A DNA stretch of 64,000 nucleotides from Stenopsyche tienmushanensis (GCA_008973525.1 WACJ01000223.1:372001-436000); one strand, 5' to 3'; shown: positions 1-11,814, counted from the stretch's first letter. A program made the numbers and translations. Notes: generated by a model from the sequence alone, not told the origin.

Positions 1-1890
1 ATAAATATAAAATTAATTGATATACGGTGAAAAAATAGAGGTATCAATGTTCAATTTGGATTTTGTCCATTTTGAGCTTAGGGAATTTTTATTTCAATTA
101 TAAAACAAAATTTATCATCCCAAAAATATTAAATAATTTAATTGTCTTCCAATCAAAAACGATTTGATTCGAATAAATCGAATAATCGCCTAAAATATTG
201 GTCCACAGCGTTGAAAAGCTCTCTATAAAATCCCTCTCCGGGATGAAAGCTGGCATGGACGTATTGTGACTCTAATCCAGGCCGATAGATTAAATCAGAA
301 AACACATGGGAAATATATCCGATTTAATGTCGTCGGGACGGATCACAGGGGTTGTTTTCTATTTGCCGTTCAAACACTGTACAGCATTCTGTTAATAAAT
401 CAATTTTCAGGAATGGTTTTGGCATTTTCACTTCGAATTTTCGTCACACTTAGCCTGGCATTCCTTAATTTAAAATTTCATAACGTTGTCATTTTAATGG
501 AAGTGAGGTGCTTACATTTTTTAGATGTGTGATATCGTAAAGGTGATATTGAACCAATTTTATAAAGTAAACAGCATGTGGTATGGAAAATGGCAATTCG
601 TTTCGCGTCATTTCCATCCCCTCAGCTAGCAGGAACTACCGCAAATTGGAGTGGATTGGATTATTTTTCAAATGTTGAAATTTTGCTAAAGATTTGAGGA
701 TATTTTAATTATTAAAACTATATATAGGGTATTTCAATAAATACGCATACACTTTAAATGCAAATAAAACAAATTGTGTGTAAGATATTCACTCAATTTA
801 TATTTCATTTAAAAGATAATTTTATGGCAATAAGTATAAAATATTTTAAAATAAATTTAATATTTGTTGCTTTGATAATAGGGGGGTTATAGTCTATCAA
901 ATTTAGAGCGTTCTTATTGAAATAATGATATCAAAAGATGAAAAGCCATTTATTGTAATAAATCTTAATTTTACAAGCGTTCCCACGGAAAAATAAAAAT
1001 ATTTTGCCCTTATTAGCATAATTTGTTGCGCTGAATTTGTCCTGTTTGTCAAGAGCTCATCATGCCGTCTATTATGCTGTTTGTATGGTTATAATTTATG
1101 CCAATTCTGCGTGGCTGGTGTTTGAATATAATTAATTAATTAATATAACATTCACCCAGCGATTGATTAAAATTTTCAGCAATATTTGCTGAAAATTAGG
1201 TCCTAATTTCATTGTTTGCTAATCAAAAGGAGGCTCAGCTGGAAGAGCTGTTTCCAACACGAGTTGTGGAAGCATTTGAAAATATTTTTTTTTATGCGAA
1301 AACTTTCCAGTGTCGTGTAATTGAGAGAAATTCGCCATTGCGAGAGTTTCCTTACTTTTCCGACGCTCGTGGAAAAGGTCCACGATATCTTTTTATTGGC
1401 GAGTGTTAAAATTTTCCGGCAAGTTTTTCCTGCTTTTCATATTTTTTTATTTTCCGAAACTCTTGTTGATATGAGTGTATGAGGGATAAATAAAACCCAA
1501 TTACGAAACAATTTTTTATCCAAAATATCTTGTGTAGAGGCTAATTGAAGGATAGGGGTAAAAATATACCCCTAATAAAGAAGAAAACCTCAATTTATTT
1601 TTTGGTACGTAGATAATACATTATATAATTTTATAATATTAAAATAAGAGAATATTTCTGGTTAACAAAGACCGAATTATTATACTTTCTTTATGTAACT
1701 AGCGAATACCCGGCATACATTGCAATGCCACACTTATACACAAGATATAAAGTGTAAGTATTTTAATTCAGTTTATTGGAATGAATTTAGATATTTTTAA
1801 TTAGACTGAAAAACGCGTATATGATCGCGCTTAGTAATTATTAGAGAGGTACATTAAGATTTCTAATATATATCTTTCCGATATTTCGAG
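1..1890. other. AT-rich stretch, nothing recognised
   Basis: Short open frames occur (for example 266-532 and 1212-1409 on the plus strand), but none shows a domain, a splice-site context or a relative elsewhere in the window. Composition is uniformly AT-rich with many poly-A/T runs. I regard it as intergenic DNA or decayed repeats. Confidence 0.4.
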
Positions 1891-1892
1891 TC

Positions 1893-2390
1893 TCCTGTCG
1901 GACTCATGGACGCGGAATAACTGCCAGCGCCTTGGTGATGCTCATTGTGAGCATCCTCCGTCCTGTGCTATGGGCTATGCATTGCCGTCGCTTCTTAGTA
2001 GATTGTTTGCATTGTTTTTTTATGTCCTCTCAGTTAGGCACCGCCTGAGTTATCACTGGGTCATCTCGGATCACTGCATGTCTCAGTTTCTCACGGGACA
2101 CGGGCTAATTGGGGACTCGTTGGTTAGGTTTGTGCTTTCAACAACTTCGGAGTATCCATGCGGAGATCCGTTCATGAACGCAGACCATGTTCTGTTGTCA
2201 TTTTCAGGTATGGCGTCCGATCGCGAGGCGTTCCTTCGTTGTGTCAGTGGTCCGAAATTCAGTCCGGTTGGACACGGAAGCCTAGTGGCCTCTCCATGTA
2301 CTTTTAAGGCATTTCTATGATCTCCATCCGTTTGTTGAGGCCTTTCCTTGCGACCGGTAACAATTAATGGGCTCGCACCTTTTTATCATG
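1893..2390 (+). mobile_element. Non-LTR retrotransposon fragment, family A, C-terminal Cys/His region
   Basis: The open frame 1970-2320 carries the pattern FLTGHG, then CGDPF, ADHVL and MASDREAF. This is the order seen in the C-terminal region after the reverse transcriptase of R1/Jockey-type insect LINEs (C-x-C...H...C). The same reading recurs at 33655-34170 and 43360-43930, and shorter at 9083-9435, 10240-10400, 27815-27945 and 30590-30700. No reverse transcriptase precedes it here, so it is a truncated relic. The second Cys of the motif is replaced (HVLLSFSG where related copies keep LWTCLG). The repeat family is clear; the clade assignment is inference. Confidence 0.65.
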
Positions 2391-2399
2391 CCGATAAAC

Positions 2400-4260
2400 G
2401 TACCACATATTGGAAACCACTATTTTATTTAAATATATCGGTGCAATAAGCTCTTTTGTAGACACCACTAAAATTTTGTTTCAATCTATTTGCTGGTTTA
2501 AGAATTATATCAATTTTATCAAAGTAGTAGAGTTTCATGAATTCCCTATGAAATCTCCCGCACTTTAAGCGAAGCTTATCGCGGAACACCCGAACTGTAA
2601 ATTGTTAAAGTTTCTTTTTAAATACTGATGTTCGTTTTCGTTCTTAATATATTTTTCAGGCAATTATAGCACCTTATATTGTGTTGAATCCTGGAGATTA
2701 TTTCGCTATTGATTGATTTGTTATGTGTGAAGTTAGCTCCAAGGCATTGCTTTGCTTGGCGGGTACTCGCTTTTAGAAAACATGAATGATTGATTTGTTT
2801 ATTTATTGATAAAAAGACACATATAAAGGATGTGGTTGACTGTGGACTATTTTATTATTTGACACTAATTTCACTAAAATACATATAACATTTTTTCTTT
2901 AATGCTATTTTATTCCAAAACGTTGCACCAATTTGTACAAACCAGTGTACAAACCCATTTTTTTTTCAGTCAGTGTTTATACAACATAAACCATACAAGT
3001 TACAGTCTGCCAAGCTTTTAACGCTGTGAACAATTATACATATCGGCAATAAATTTAAATCTATAAAGCCTGTTTTTTTGTCTACAAGTAGTTTACGTTA
3101 GTTATTATTAAATACACGTTATCTACTTTCGATAAAACGTGGCTAGGGTTTTGGTAGACATGGCTAAAGTTGTAGCGCAGGAATTCGATCAAATTATTGC
3201 AATTTTCACAGCATTGCAATATTAATAACATGTAATATTTATTATAAGCAGCTACAAAACAGTTTATAGGATGTAAGACATTTATATAAAAATATATTTA
3301 TTTTTAAAGACTTAAGATTATTATCGCAGAGTTGCGTGGTCGGATTTCTAAGTGTTAATCGCTGTTTTGATTTAATTAAGTGTTTAAATGCAATTTAAAC
3401 AATTTTTTTTAGGTAAAAATGGAAGCTGTGTTTGTGTAATATATATTAAAATAGGAAAGCCACTGGTATACGCGTTGCTTTATGCTACGTATAGATAAAG
3501 TGGAATAGTATGAAGAGAATGTAAAAGATTCTTCTTTCTCTTTCTGACCGACTGTCGATTGGGGGTCAATTTGCCCTACCATGTCCATACAAGTTTCGCT
3601 TCAAAAAATAAATTCCGACGCAAAGACTCGTTTGCGAGCACTCAAAACTGGTCGGTTCTTGAATTTACGAAATTCACATTTCATACACGCCTCAATGCTC
3701 AGAGATTCATTATTTTAAGAGCGGTGTAGATTTTTGCGCTTTGCTTATTTTTTCAGCATCGACAGATTTTTGTTCGGTTTTCATTTCAGCAGTTCGAGGC
3801 GATAAACATCAGCTTAAAAATAATTAGACGAAATGATGAAAAAAAATAATCCAGCCCCAAAAGGAAAATATTTGAAAGCCTTTTAATATATGGTTATTAA
3901 ATAATGATTTCGTTCGTTCTCTCGGACGTTGAAAAATGTCTAGATCCCTTGAGAAATGATGATTGTTCGAAAAACACAATGCATATATTTGCTGGAAAGT
4001 TTCATTCAAATGTAGAGTTTGAATATGAAAAATGAAGTTTTCTTGGATGATTAAGGCTCACGGCTTCCGGAAGGCATTTAGTATTGGCGCCGGTCCAGAC
4101 TGAATGTAACGCCTTGGCAGAACTGGGAAACTATTAATCTAATTTTTATTTTTATTCCTGGTGATTTTTTGCGGGAATAATACAAGCATAGGTTGAATTT
4201 AAAATTTAAGCATTTGGTAGAAAAAATATGAAATATAATTGATCAAGAATTTTTCCATTT
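2400..4260. other. Unassigned AT-rich DNA with one dispersed repeat
   Basis: No gene is recognisable. Positions 3412-3500 (GAAGCTGTGTTTGTGTAATA onward, then a CTTTATGCTA.GTATAGA block) have a diverged relative at 15366-15450, so this part is a dispersed repeat of unknown class. The small minus-strand frames at 3824-4009 and 4243-4476 have no recognisable content; the second overlaps an LTR relic. Confidence 0.4.
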
Positions 4261-4264
4261 TGCT

Positions 4265-4520
4265 GTCTTGATAATGTGGAGTGGGGCATTTTTGGGGCGG
4301 AGCCTCCTGGTCGTGTCCTGTTTCCACATGTTCGCTCGTACGTGGGTCCGTTCTTCTATCGAACCGAGCGGAGTTATGCAGGTGATTGGGTGCGAATAGA
4401 AATACTCTCGTCTATTTTTTTTTAAATTGATGACGAGAAAGACCTGGCCGCGGGAAGGACGTCTTCTCGCAACCAAGGTTATCCGATGACACTCACGACT
4501 CTCAGCTTTTGCGCATCACC
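4265..4520 (-). mobile_element. Diverged LTR relic, family G
   Basis: Contains, in order, the family G blocks GTGGGTCCGTTCTTCTATCG, GAATAGAAATACTCTCGTCT, GCCGCGGGAAGGACGTC and CTTTTGCGCATCACC. These are seen in better copies at 60063-60493 and 35279-35585. The real LTR direction is the minus strand, as set by AATAAA in the better copies. GC content is well above the surroundings. Confidence 0.5.
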
Positions 4521-4884
4521 ACGAGCAAGAACTTTTTAATGATTCATGATGGCTTGGGAAAAAAATGTTTTATTTAGGACGATTCATATTATTGTTAATT
4601 TTTCATATCTAGGCAAAAAAAAATATATAAAAACCTTCAAAGTTCAAATGATAACAAAGAATGTGTGTTTTCTAAACCGTGTCTCGATAAATACTGCCTA
4701 TAAGTCTCATTTTGATTATTTTTAACATTTCCACCTACAAAAGTTTTTATTCTTAGTCCATATTTTATCTGTTGTATTTCTATGGGAACGCTACATTTTT
4801 ACGTTTTACAAAAGTTGGTCATTTATGTATAACTAAATCCAAAAGATTATAAAGGACATATCATAATAGCTATATTAATATTTT

Positions 4885-6180
4885 TTTCCTGTGTAAGGGG
4901 AATCATCACAAGACACCCAGATAATTTGGGTAGTGTAGGATTCTTACTGCCTTAACCCTTCCATTGTCCTTCTTTGCCTCCCTGGTATTATTTTACACAT
5001 TGCTTCAGAAGGACAAAGAGTTTGGCCTTAGGTAATTGGCTCTGCACCTCTCTCTCTCACTGCCCTCTTTGGCGCTCAGAATTTCTTCAACGCAATTGCG
5101 CTAAAAGTCCCACTGGACCATGCTGTCAACGTTGAGCTCGGCTACCCCGAGTGCTTATTTCAGCGTGTTTCTCTGGGGTGTCCAAGCCTCACAGTCAGTG
5201 ATGGTGTGTTCGGCATCGTCGACCTTCGCTTGGCACGCCTCGGACATTTCTTTGCCAATCCGCTTCAGGTGCATCCGAGAGCACCCGAGTCAAGCGATAT
5301 GTCGTTTCACCATGTTTTCGAGCCCTCCACCAGCTTACGATCGGAACAAATCAGTGGGTCTATCTTCCCTTGTTGGACTGATCCCATTACTGTTGCCAGG
5401 CTTCCCTCAGTTTCTGGTCGTGTGTGATGCGGTTTTAGGTTATTCGTAGTCCAAGGCCCTCTTTGACTGGAGGTCCAGCGGGGGGATTCCAGCGATCACG
5501 AGCACCGCTTTTTCAGATACAGTTCTGTATGCTGCGGTGACTCGGAGCGCTCCCTGCCGCTGGACCCTGGCCAGCTTCTTTCTGTAGCTTTCGTGTCTGA
5601 GCGACTCATGCCATATCGGGGCTTCATTGCCCGTCGCCTCCACCTTCCATGGATGTTGAGCAGTCACCAACAGTGCGACATCATCAGTAAAGGCAATGAG
5701 TTCTGCTTCGTGTGGCATCTTTATTGTCAGCAGGCCGTTGTAGAGGACGTTCCACAAAGTGGCTCCCAGGACGGATCCCTGCGGAACGCCCATCTATAGC
5801 TTCTTGGTCGAGCCCGTCTCATAATGATGTACACGTCGATCTTTAAAATAGTCGCTGACGAGCTCGATTATATATACGGGAACATCGAAGTTATCCCTGA
5901 GCGCGTCAACGATCAGCTCCCATCTGGCGCTGTTAAAAGCGTTCTTAATGTCGAGCGTGACCATCACGACATTTTTGCTCTGTTTGACCAAGCCATTCTA
6001 CGCCTTTCGGACTATTTCGATCGCCTTCTCTCCAAGCTGCTGCTCCTCTTGCTCACTGCTCCAAGCGTGGATCGGTCCGGTCTGAAGTCGTACTGTCTGT
6101 CTGACAACTTGTCCTCGATGTTCGACTGCATCCTCTTGAGGAGCAGTGAGCATATATTTAATATATCTATATGATTTATA
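4885..6180 (-). mobile_element. R1-like non-LTR retrotransposon, family B, internally deleted
   Basis: Minus-strand translations give reverse-transcriptase blocks in order: VTLDIKNAFNSARW (5794-5991), MGVPQGSVLGATLWNVLYNG and AFTDDVALL (5440-5793), then a jump to APIWHESLRHESYRKKLARV and AYRTVSEKAVLVIAGIPPLD. Between DDVALL and APIWHE the thumb segment is missing, so this copy carries an internal deletion. The catalytic box reads FTDD rather than the usual FADD. Downstream comes a Cys/His tail, then a 3' region (4885-5110) that is closely matched at 32615-32840. Frameshifts and stops show it is dead. R1-clade placement rests on the motif style and is inference. Confidence 0.8.
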
Positions 6181-6706
6181 CATATCCTGAACGATTGACT
6201 ATGTACAACTAAGCATAGTGGACAACTCTCAGATTATTTGAGCAATATCTGACACCAGTGGATTTATAAACGTATTAAACCACGTATTATAATTAAAGAT
6301 ACGCTGTATGCAAGAAATCTTTTTGTAAATACATGCGAATCCTAATCTGAGTTTTATTGTCTCTAAATATTATATTTTAAGAAATTAATTATGAATTTAA
6401 AATTCAAATTTATTGCAACAACTACAATATATGTTGAAATTCAAGTGCAGAACGCGAGGCTTATTTACGACCTGCGATGCTGCATTTTATGGTTGTGGAT
6501 AATTTTCCGCTTAAGAGGATTTACCATGAACCATCTAATAATTTTCTTGCGGGTGTCAGGTTGCTAATATACTTACTCATTCAAGACGTAAAAATTAAAA
6601 ATAAAAGATTAATGAACATATGTTTTAATACTATTTTCTTGGTTTTAAAAGTAGTAGTCTTGAAATGCCGAAACATGAGAAACATCAACCTTTTATAAGC
6701 ATTTAA

Positions 6707-6821
6707 CTCTTTCGCGACGGGCGACTCATATGTGAGTCTTTTGATTCCCATCGCTTAGCAGCGGAAGACTCACAGGTGAGTCATTAAAAGACTTACATAT
6801 GAGTCTCCCGTCGCTAAACAG
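6707..6821. mobile_element. Small MITE with long terminal inverted repeats, TTAA-type
   Basis: A 115-bp element. The left end CTCTTTCGCGACGGGCGACT pairs with the right end (reverse complement CTGTTTAGCGACGGGAGACT), and the match continues through ACTCATATGTGAGTC for about 36 bp on each side. It is flanked by TTAA at 6703-6706 and CTAA at 6822-6825, as expected for a piggyBac-type TTAA duplication with one substitution. The ends also contain the short palindrome GACTCATATGTGAGTC. No coding capacity. Confidence 0.7.
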
Positions 6822-7304
6822 CTAAGATTCGTAGCCTGAATTTTTAGAATACAATAAAAACCGATCCCAATAGTAAACAGCGCTTTGATTTTAACCAAAG
6901 AATATTATCAGGATGAATGGAAATTATGAGTGGCTTAAGGAATTTATATAAACGATTTTTATGTAAAGAATGCTGGATTATATATTTGGAACGCTTAAGG
7001 GCACATTCGTATTAAATAACTAATGACTTGATTGTGTATAAAATACATTTATTATTTGGGAAAGATTTATTTTGGTCAATTGATCGACGCTTTTATTTGG
7101 GTCTGAATTAGCGCAAAAATATTTTTAAGGGTGGAAAACGAATCCGTAAAATATGTTAATGAGAATCTATTACGAAATGATGAATGTTTGTCGACCTATT
7201 TAAACTTATTTTTCAGCCATTAATCATTGGAGCATGATGGTTTACAACATTATATATTTTATGGCATTATATTAACACTTAGTGTAGTATCATATTCAGT
7301 CCCA

Positions 7305-7690
7305 AAACACTTTTCTAGAGTACTATTTAGGCCAAATTAAATACTTGAGTCTTACATAGAGTAGCATCATCGAACTGTATCTCAAGTCTTTTAAATCAAG
7401 TTTATGAGAAAAATAATAATTACGCGTTGCGCAACATGAGAGGATGCTACTTTAAGCTCACTCAAATTCCGGATTATAATTGAATGTCTATAGGATATTA
7501 ATATTAGACTTATTCATCCCTGAATTAGTTTTTTCTCACAAGTACAATTCCAACTGAAAAAACTCAAGCATCCGTCTGCCGTTATTTTTCAAAGCTCGAC
7601 GACCTCTCCGTGGGAAAAATTTACTGCGACTGAACAAAATGGCGGACAAACACGCGTAACCAAAATATATATAATCATTTGCCATTTAAT
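7305..7690 (-). mobile_element. Mariner relic, 5' part with N-terminal helix-turn-helix
   Basis: On the minus strand the 5' region TTTGTCCGCCATTTTGTTCA followed by CAGTAAATTTTTCCCACGG matches the leaders at 30427-30590 and 45865-46000. Further in, the translation includes KRLEIQFDDATLCKTQVF, which resembles the mariner N-terminal helix-turn-helix and has a clear relative at 41345-41620. Stops interrupt it and no catalytic region follows. Confidence 0.6.
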
Positions 7691-7699
7691 ATTTAATTA

Positions 7700-8965
7700 T
7701 TCAAAATAAGTTTGAGAGATATTACTTTAACAATTTGGTTGTTTGATAATTGAAAGACACTGCTTTTGCATGATAAATTATAACATTAGCAGATTGTCTT
7801 AATGTGTTATTATTCAATTAATATTATTAGATTTATTTACTAACTATGTTTTTAAATTATTCAAACAATTTAATAAATGAGAAATGCTAGTAAAGTATGA
7901 ATTCCTTCGCAAATTAATTAACATTCATTCAATTAAAGTAATTCAAAGATTTCCTTGCTGATTTATTTGAATCTTTGAAGTTTTTATATCAAAGGGAATA
8001 ACACCCCAAATTTTTTTGGGCGTAAAATAAATACAAACCCTTGAGTTAAATTAATTCCTTAAAGTGCAATTGGATGTTATTGTGGATGCAAATATTTGGA
8101 CGCTTTGATTTGGAAGCCTTCTTAGGAATTCCTTCGCAATGGATAACCTTTATTGGAGGTATTTGCAAATTCGAAAATCTACCTTCTTTGTAAAATTCAC
8201 GGGCAATCTTTGAATATGGAGGATTACGCCATTTGAATGAGGCAACTCCAGAAATTTGTTCAACGGGAAATTCCGCTCGTTCCGTCAGCCTTATGAAAGA
8301 AGACATCATGGAAATATGTGTAAGTGAATGCTTAGAAAATCCCAAAAGTATTATTTGCTGGAATTTCTTATTTCCCAGTTTGCATGGTCTGCAAATGACA
8401 ATGGGATATCACGAACAAAATAAAACTTATCTGATGGGTAAACATGCTGCTGACGTTTTTATTAGTTGAAGCTGATATTGTGCCTGCTGTTATATAATAG
8501 ATGCTATTGCAAAATGTACATGTTTATCGAATAAATCTGTTAAAGTTATCTTGATTCATTCCAAAGGGATAAAAAAGAAATAATTGGCTCGATTAACTAA
8601 TACTTATATCTGAATCCTAATTTTTGGCAGCGTATTTTATAACTTTGCAGGGTACAAAAGGTTTAAAAGGATTAAATCTCAATAAGGTATTGAATCAATT
8701 AAAATTTCCCCAGAAATAAATATGCTGAATATGTAAGCTGTATCAAGTATTCTGATCCACATCCACCTTGCGGCGACTCTTCTCTAGTGCGGTTATTAAA
8801 TTATCTACATAGACGACTCTGACGGAGTTGTTCCTAGGGTCCCAAGCTCGATAATCCTCGCAATCCCTAGTTGACGTATGTATAGATATTTTAGTTTTAT
8901 TAATTTTTATTTGATTTTACTAAATAGCTGCTTCATATTTTTTGATGCTCAATCAATGAAAATTA
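7700..8965. other. Unassigned DNA; overlapping open frames on both strands
   Basis: Positions 8046-8345 (minus, 99 codons) and 8233-8469 (plus, 78 codons) overlap head to head. Neither has a recognisable domain, splice context or relative in the window. Overlapping frames in AT-rich DNA of this length are expected by chance, so neither is called as a gene. The rest is AT-rich with no visible structure. Confidence 0.35.
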
Positions 8966-8969
8966 TCTA

Positions 8970-9655
8970 ATGTGAGAAAAAACTTTCCCAAAAAACTGAT
9001 GACATGACTTTGCCTGCAGATTGAATTATTCTCGTCTTCTTTGTAGTCGATCTTCCCCTTTTAGTCCATTTTTTGAATACCCCCCGATCTTGGCATTTGA
9101 TCGCGAGGCATTCATTTGAAGCGTCAGCGGTCTGAAAGGCGGACCGATTTGACACAAAAGCTTTGTGGCCACTCTTTCTTCTTCCACACCGGAGGCTTTT
9201 AACAATCTCTATGAAACGTGGAAGCCCCCCCATTCCAACGGCTACAAGCGGACCTCCTCTCACCCATATATCTTATATTTATTGTATATATTTTATCTAG
9301 CTTTAATTTACAATATATATGTATATATCATAGACAGTTTTTTTAGCTGGTTGCTTCTCCGCGAGGCGCACTCATTCGTTGTGTCGGCGGTCTTAAAAGT
9401 GGACCGGTTGAGCACACAGACATCGTGTTCACTCCCTCCTCTTGTAGGTGCTTTAGGGCCATCAGATGTGAAGTGTTGGGCCCATGTTTCATCCATGGTT
9501 ATGAATTGATGCAAAAACGCTGCTTAATTGCTGTGAAATATCGCTAAATACTCGATCGAAATATCCTCATGACGCTGTTTTTGTTTCATTGTGAGCGAAC
9601 GCGGTACGCATTTTGCGCAAAACTTTTGCATATACAAAATTTCAGTCAATATGGG
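8970..9655 (-). mobile_element. Mariner transposase relic, split by a later insertion
   Basis: Two minus-strand blocks belong together. The first (9655 down to about 9440) reads ILTEILYMQKFCAK, VPRSLTMKQKQR, then FITMDETWAQHFT. It contains the DE(T/S)W box with the first catalytic aspartate of mariner DD34D transposases. The second (about 9075 down to 8970) resumes with KKWTKRGRS, KKTRIIQSAGKVMSSVFWES, the usual next conserved block. The intervening 9075-9435 is plus-strand family A non-LTR sequence. An in-frame stop lies between FHSN and AAFLHQF, and the remaining two catalytic aspartates are absent, so the element is dead. Confidence 0.8.
9083..9435 (+). mobile_element. Two family A non-LTR fragments inserted in a mariner
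   Basis: Two roughly 100-bp blocks (about 9083-9185 and 9350-9450) both follow the family A frame: GATCGCGAGGC, GTCAGCGGTCTGAAAGGCGG, GGACCG and then CTTTGTGG or CATCGTGTTC. They correspond to the MASDREA...VSG...GH stretch of the longer copies at 1893-2390 and 33655-34170. They lie between two pieces of an otherwise collinear mariner transposase on the other strand, so they arrived after the mariner. Confidence 0.6.
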
Positions 9656-9745
9656 AAACCACCACATAAAAAAAATATCCCCATAAAGATCGCCTATATC
9701 CGATCTACAGATGTGGCACAATAAGAAGAAGATTATTGTTTATTA
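9652..9745 (+). mobile_element. Truncated 3' end of the tRNA-derived SINE
   Basis: ATGGGAAACCACCACAT, followed by CCTATATCCGAT and an AATAAGAAGAAG tail, matches the 3' parts of the longer SINE copies at 11455-11790 and 55340-55750. The tRNA-like head is missing. It abuts the 5' end of the mariner relic. Confidence 0.5.
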
Positions 9746-10239
9746 AAGGTTCTGATAATGTTTTAATATTTCCGCAGATATTTCAGTGGATAAATTTGAA
9801 CTCGCTACTGCTGGCTTTTATAATGGACATGTCCCAATTTATTTTTTCATGTACAGGGACCAACTCTAGCCTATCAAGGACTTGATCATGGCAAGGAAGC
9901 ATCCGTGATTTTGCTGAATTCTGGAGACGCTGTGAAAATTTTATCCATAAGTAATTTTAGTTTATTTTTTTTAACAATTAGTGGACTACCAGGGCCGTAA
10001 CAAGGGGGTTGCAAAGCAGGCGCCCATTACGGGCGCAACTAGGCTTTGGGAGCAAAACGGAGAATACCGACCCAGCCGAGAGTTGCACATAGTATTTGTT
10101 GTACTTGACCATTCTATTTTATACGAATGAACAAGTTGTTTAATCCCTCTTTTCTTCATTATCGCAACAAAATAAAGACAACTATATTTTTAACCGATTG
10201 TAAAATTTAAACAACCCATCCGATCAGTATTTTTCGGAC

Positions 10240-10400
10240 GACTTCGTTTGGCAATGAGAGTTCGTGATCGTTCTGTAGACATGTTCGGATATGGCGTCCA
10301 ATCGAGAGGTCCTTGTGCGTATTGTCAGCGGTCTGAAAAGCGGACCGGATGGACACACAGACCTTGTGAACACTCCGTCCTCTTTTATGGATTTTTGCAG
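10240..10400 (+). mobile_element. Family A non-LTR fragment
   Basis: Reads TCSDMASNREVLVRIVSGLK and SGPDGHTDLVNTPSSF in one frame, collinear with the C-terminal region at 1893-2390. No flanking reverse transcriptase. Confidence 0.6.
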
Positions 10401-11450
10401 GAGTTTTAATATACGGCACTTGAAATGTCTACCATGTCTGCAAGCTCGTGCACTAACAGTCGACGGTTGATATTGAACGTGTTTAGTCTATAAATTTGTT
10501 TATATCATTTAAAGAGCGCGTCGCACATTGAAAGGATTAAAGTACACTCATTTACAACGCAAATTTGTTTCAGATATGTTAGTTTCCAATGAGAGCTCCA
10601 CACAAGAACAAACAATTGTATCAATGGTATTGTAGCCGTTTGTAGCATGCCATGGCTTGTTTCAATTCTAATTACTGCTAATTTGATATCGCAGATTTTA
10701 TGTAGCCGCTTTCACTATCATCGTCGTTATGAATACACCCACCTCAGTCTTCAAATGCTTTTGACACTCGCTTTGTATCTATTTGACTTGACGTTACAGA
10801 ATTATCTCTATCTTGCAGCTTATTCTAATTCCCATATAAATGAGCATATCACATTTATGACATCAACAAAACCAAAATTTCTCGAGATTCCCAGTAAAAG
10901 GATTCGAAAAGCGTATTGCGATCGATTGGATTATGAATATCTACTCATTTTGCATCAAATCTCAACTAAACCTAACATAAAAATGTACATATACGAAACT
11001 CTTCCATAATATATTTATGATTGAATTGATTCACGATGTAAAATAAATCTGTTGCAAATCACAAAATGGCACACGCTGCTCACATCATCATTTTACCCAA
11101 AAATATATGCTTGTACTATGAATTATGGCATCCCAAATTTGAATATCGATATCAAAAACATCAATCATTTTTTGCACAGGCTTCAAAATTATTTTCAAAA
11201 ATAACAGGCGAAATCTTGCTGAAATATCCAGGATTTATTTTTAACTGATACTTGATAGGATTTGTTTTGGCCTGAATTCTGAAAATAAACCAGAGACATG
11301 GCAATGCTCACGCGAACGACACGTGATCGAGTTATGTTGTAAATTTCAAGTTAATCCGTAATAATATTTTGCCATAAATCTACGTTACGTAATATATCGA
11401 TATCAACAACAGCTTGGGTAATTCAAAAAGTATTCGCGCATTTTGAGACT
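10400..11450. other. Unassigned DNA with two unexplained open frames
   Basis: Plus-strand frames at 10647-11009 (120 codons) and 11066-11248 (60 codons) are open but show no domain, signal or splice support, and no relative elsewhere in the window. The first is Tyr/Leu-rich, which AT-rich DNA produces easily. I do not call either as a gene. Confidence 0.3.
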
Positions 11451-11454
11451 GAGG

Positions 11455-11790
11455 CAGACCATGTGTTGATTTAGTGGCTTAGATCCGAGACTCGTATTAT
11501 AAAGGTTCGGGTTCAAATCCAGATTGTGGAAAAAAAATTCACCATACCTACATGTTTGGGAGATTGGTCAGAAAAAAGTCATGTAGGGATTCTCTTTTCT
11601 CCTACCTTTCCAAATAGTCCTATGGTTTACTATAACGCAATGGGAAACCATCACATTAAATATTTTCCCAATCTGATGTCCGATATTGGATATGGCATAT
11701 TAAAGATTCATGCTTTGATGGGTGTCATAAGGACTTTTAAGAAAGAAGAAAATTTTAGCTATGTTTGGGTCCAGACCCGGTGACGAATTT
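11455..11790 (+). mobile_element. tRNA-derived SINE, copy 1
   Basis: The head contains an A-box-like TAGTGGCTTAGATCC and, about 35 bp on, GGTTCAAATCC, a perfect match to the B-box consensus of RNA polymerase III promoters. The body (ATTGTGGAAAAAAA, TTTGGGAGAT, CTCCTACCTTTCCAAATAGT, ATGGGAAACCATCACATTAA) and the AAGAAAGAAGAAAA tail recur in the same order at 55340-55750. The open frame at 11526-11783 is incidental to the repeat. Confidence 0.8.
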
Positions 11791-11814
11791 ATTTTGCAAA
11801 AACCTGACTTTATA

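Noticed and set aside
5120..5449. Plus-strand frames of 109 and 73 codons
   Set aside because: They are antisense to an R1-like element whose minus-strand translation carries RT motifs and a Cys/His tail.
8046..8469. Two opposing overlapping frames (99 and 78 codons)
   Set aside because: Overlapping antisense frames without domains; at most one could be real and neither is supported.
10647..11009. 120-codon plus-strand frame, Leu/Tyr-rich
   Set aside because: No recognisable family and composition expected from AT-rich DNA.
11470..11530. A possible tRNA gene (A box and B box present)
   Set aside because: The head cannot be folded into a convincing cloverleaf by eye, and the same head plus body recurs at 55340, so it is a SINE.
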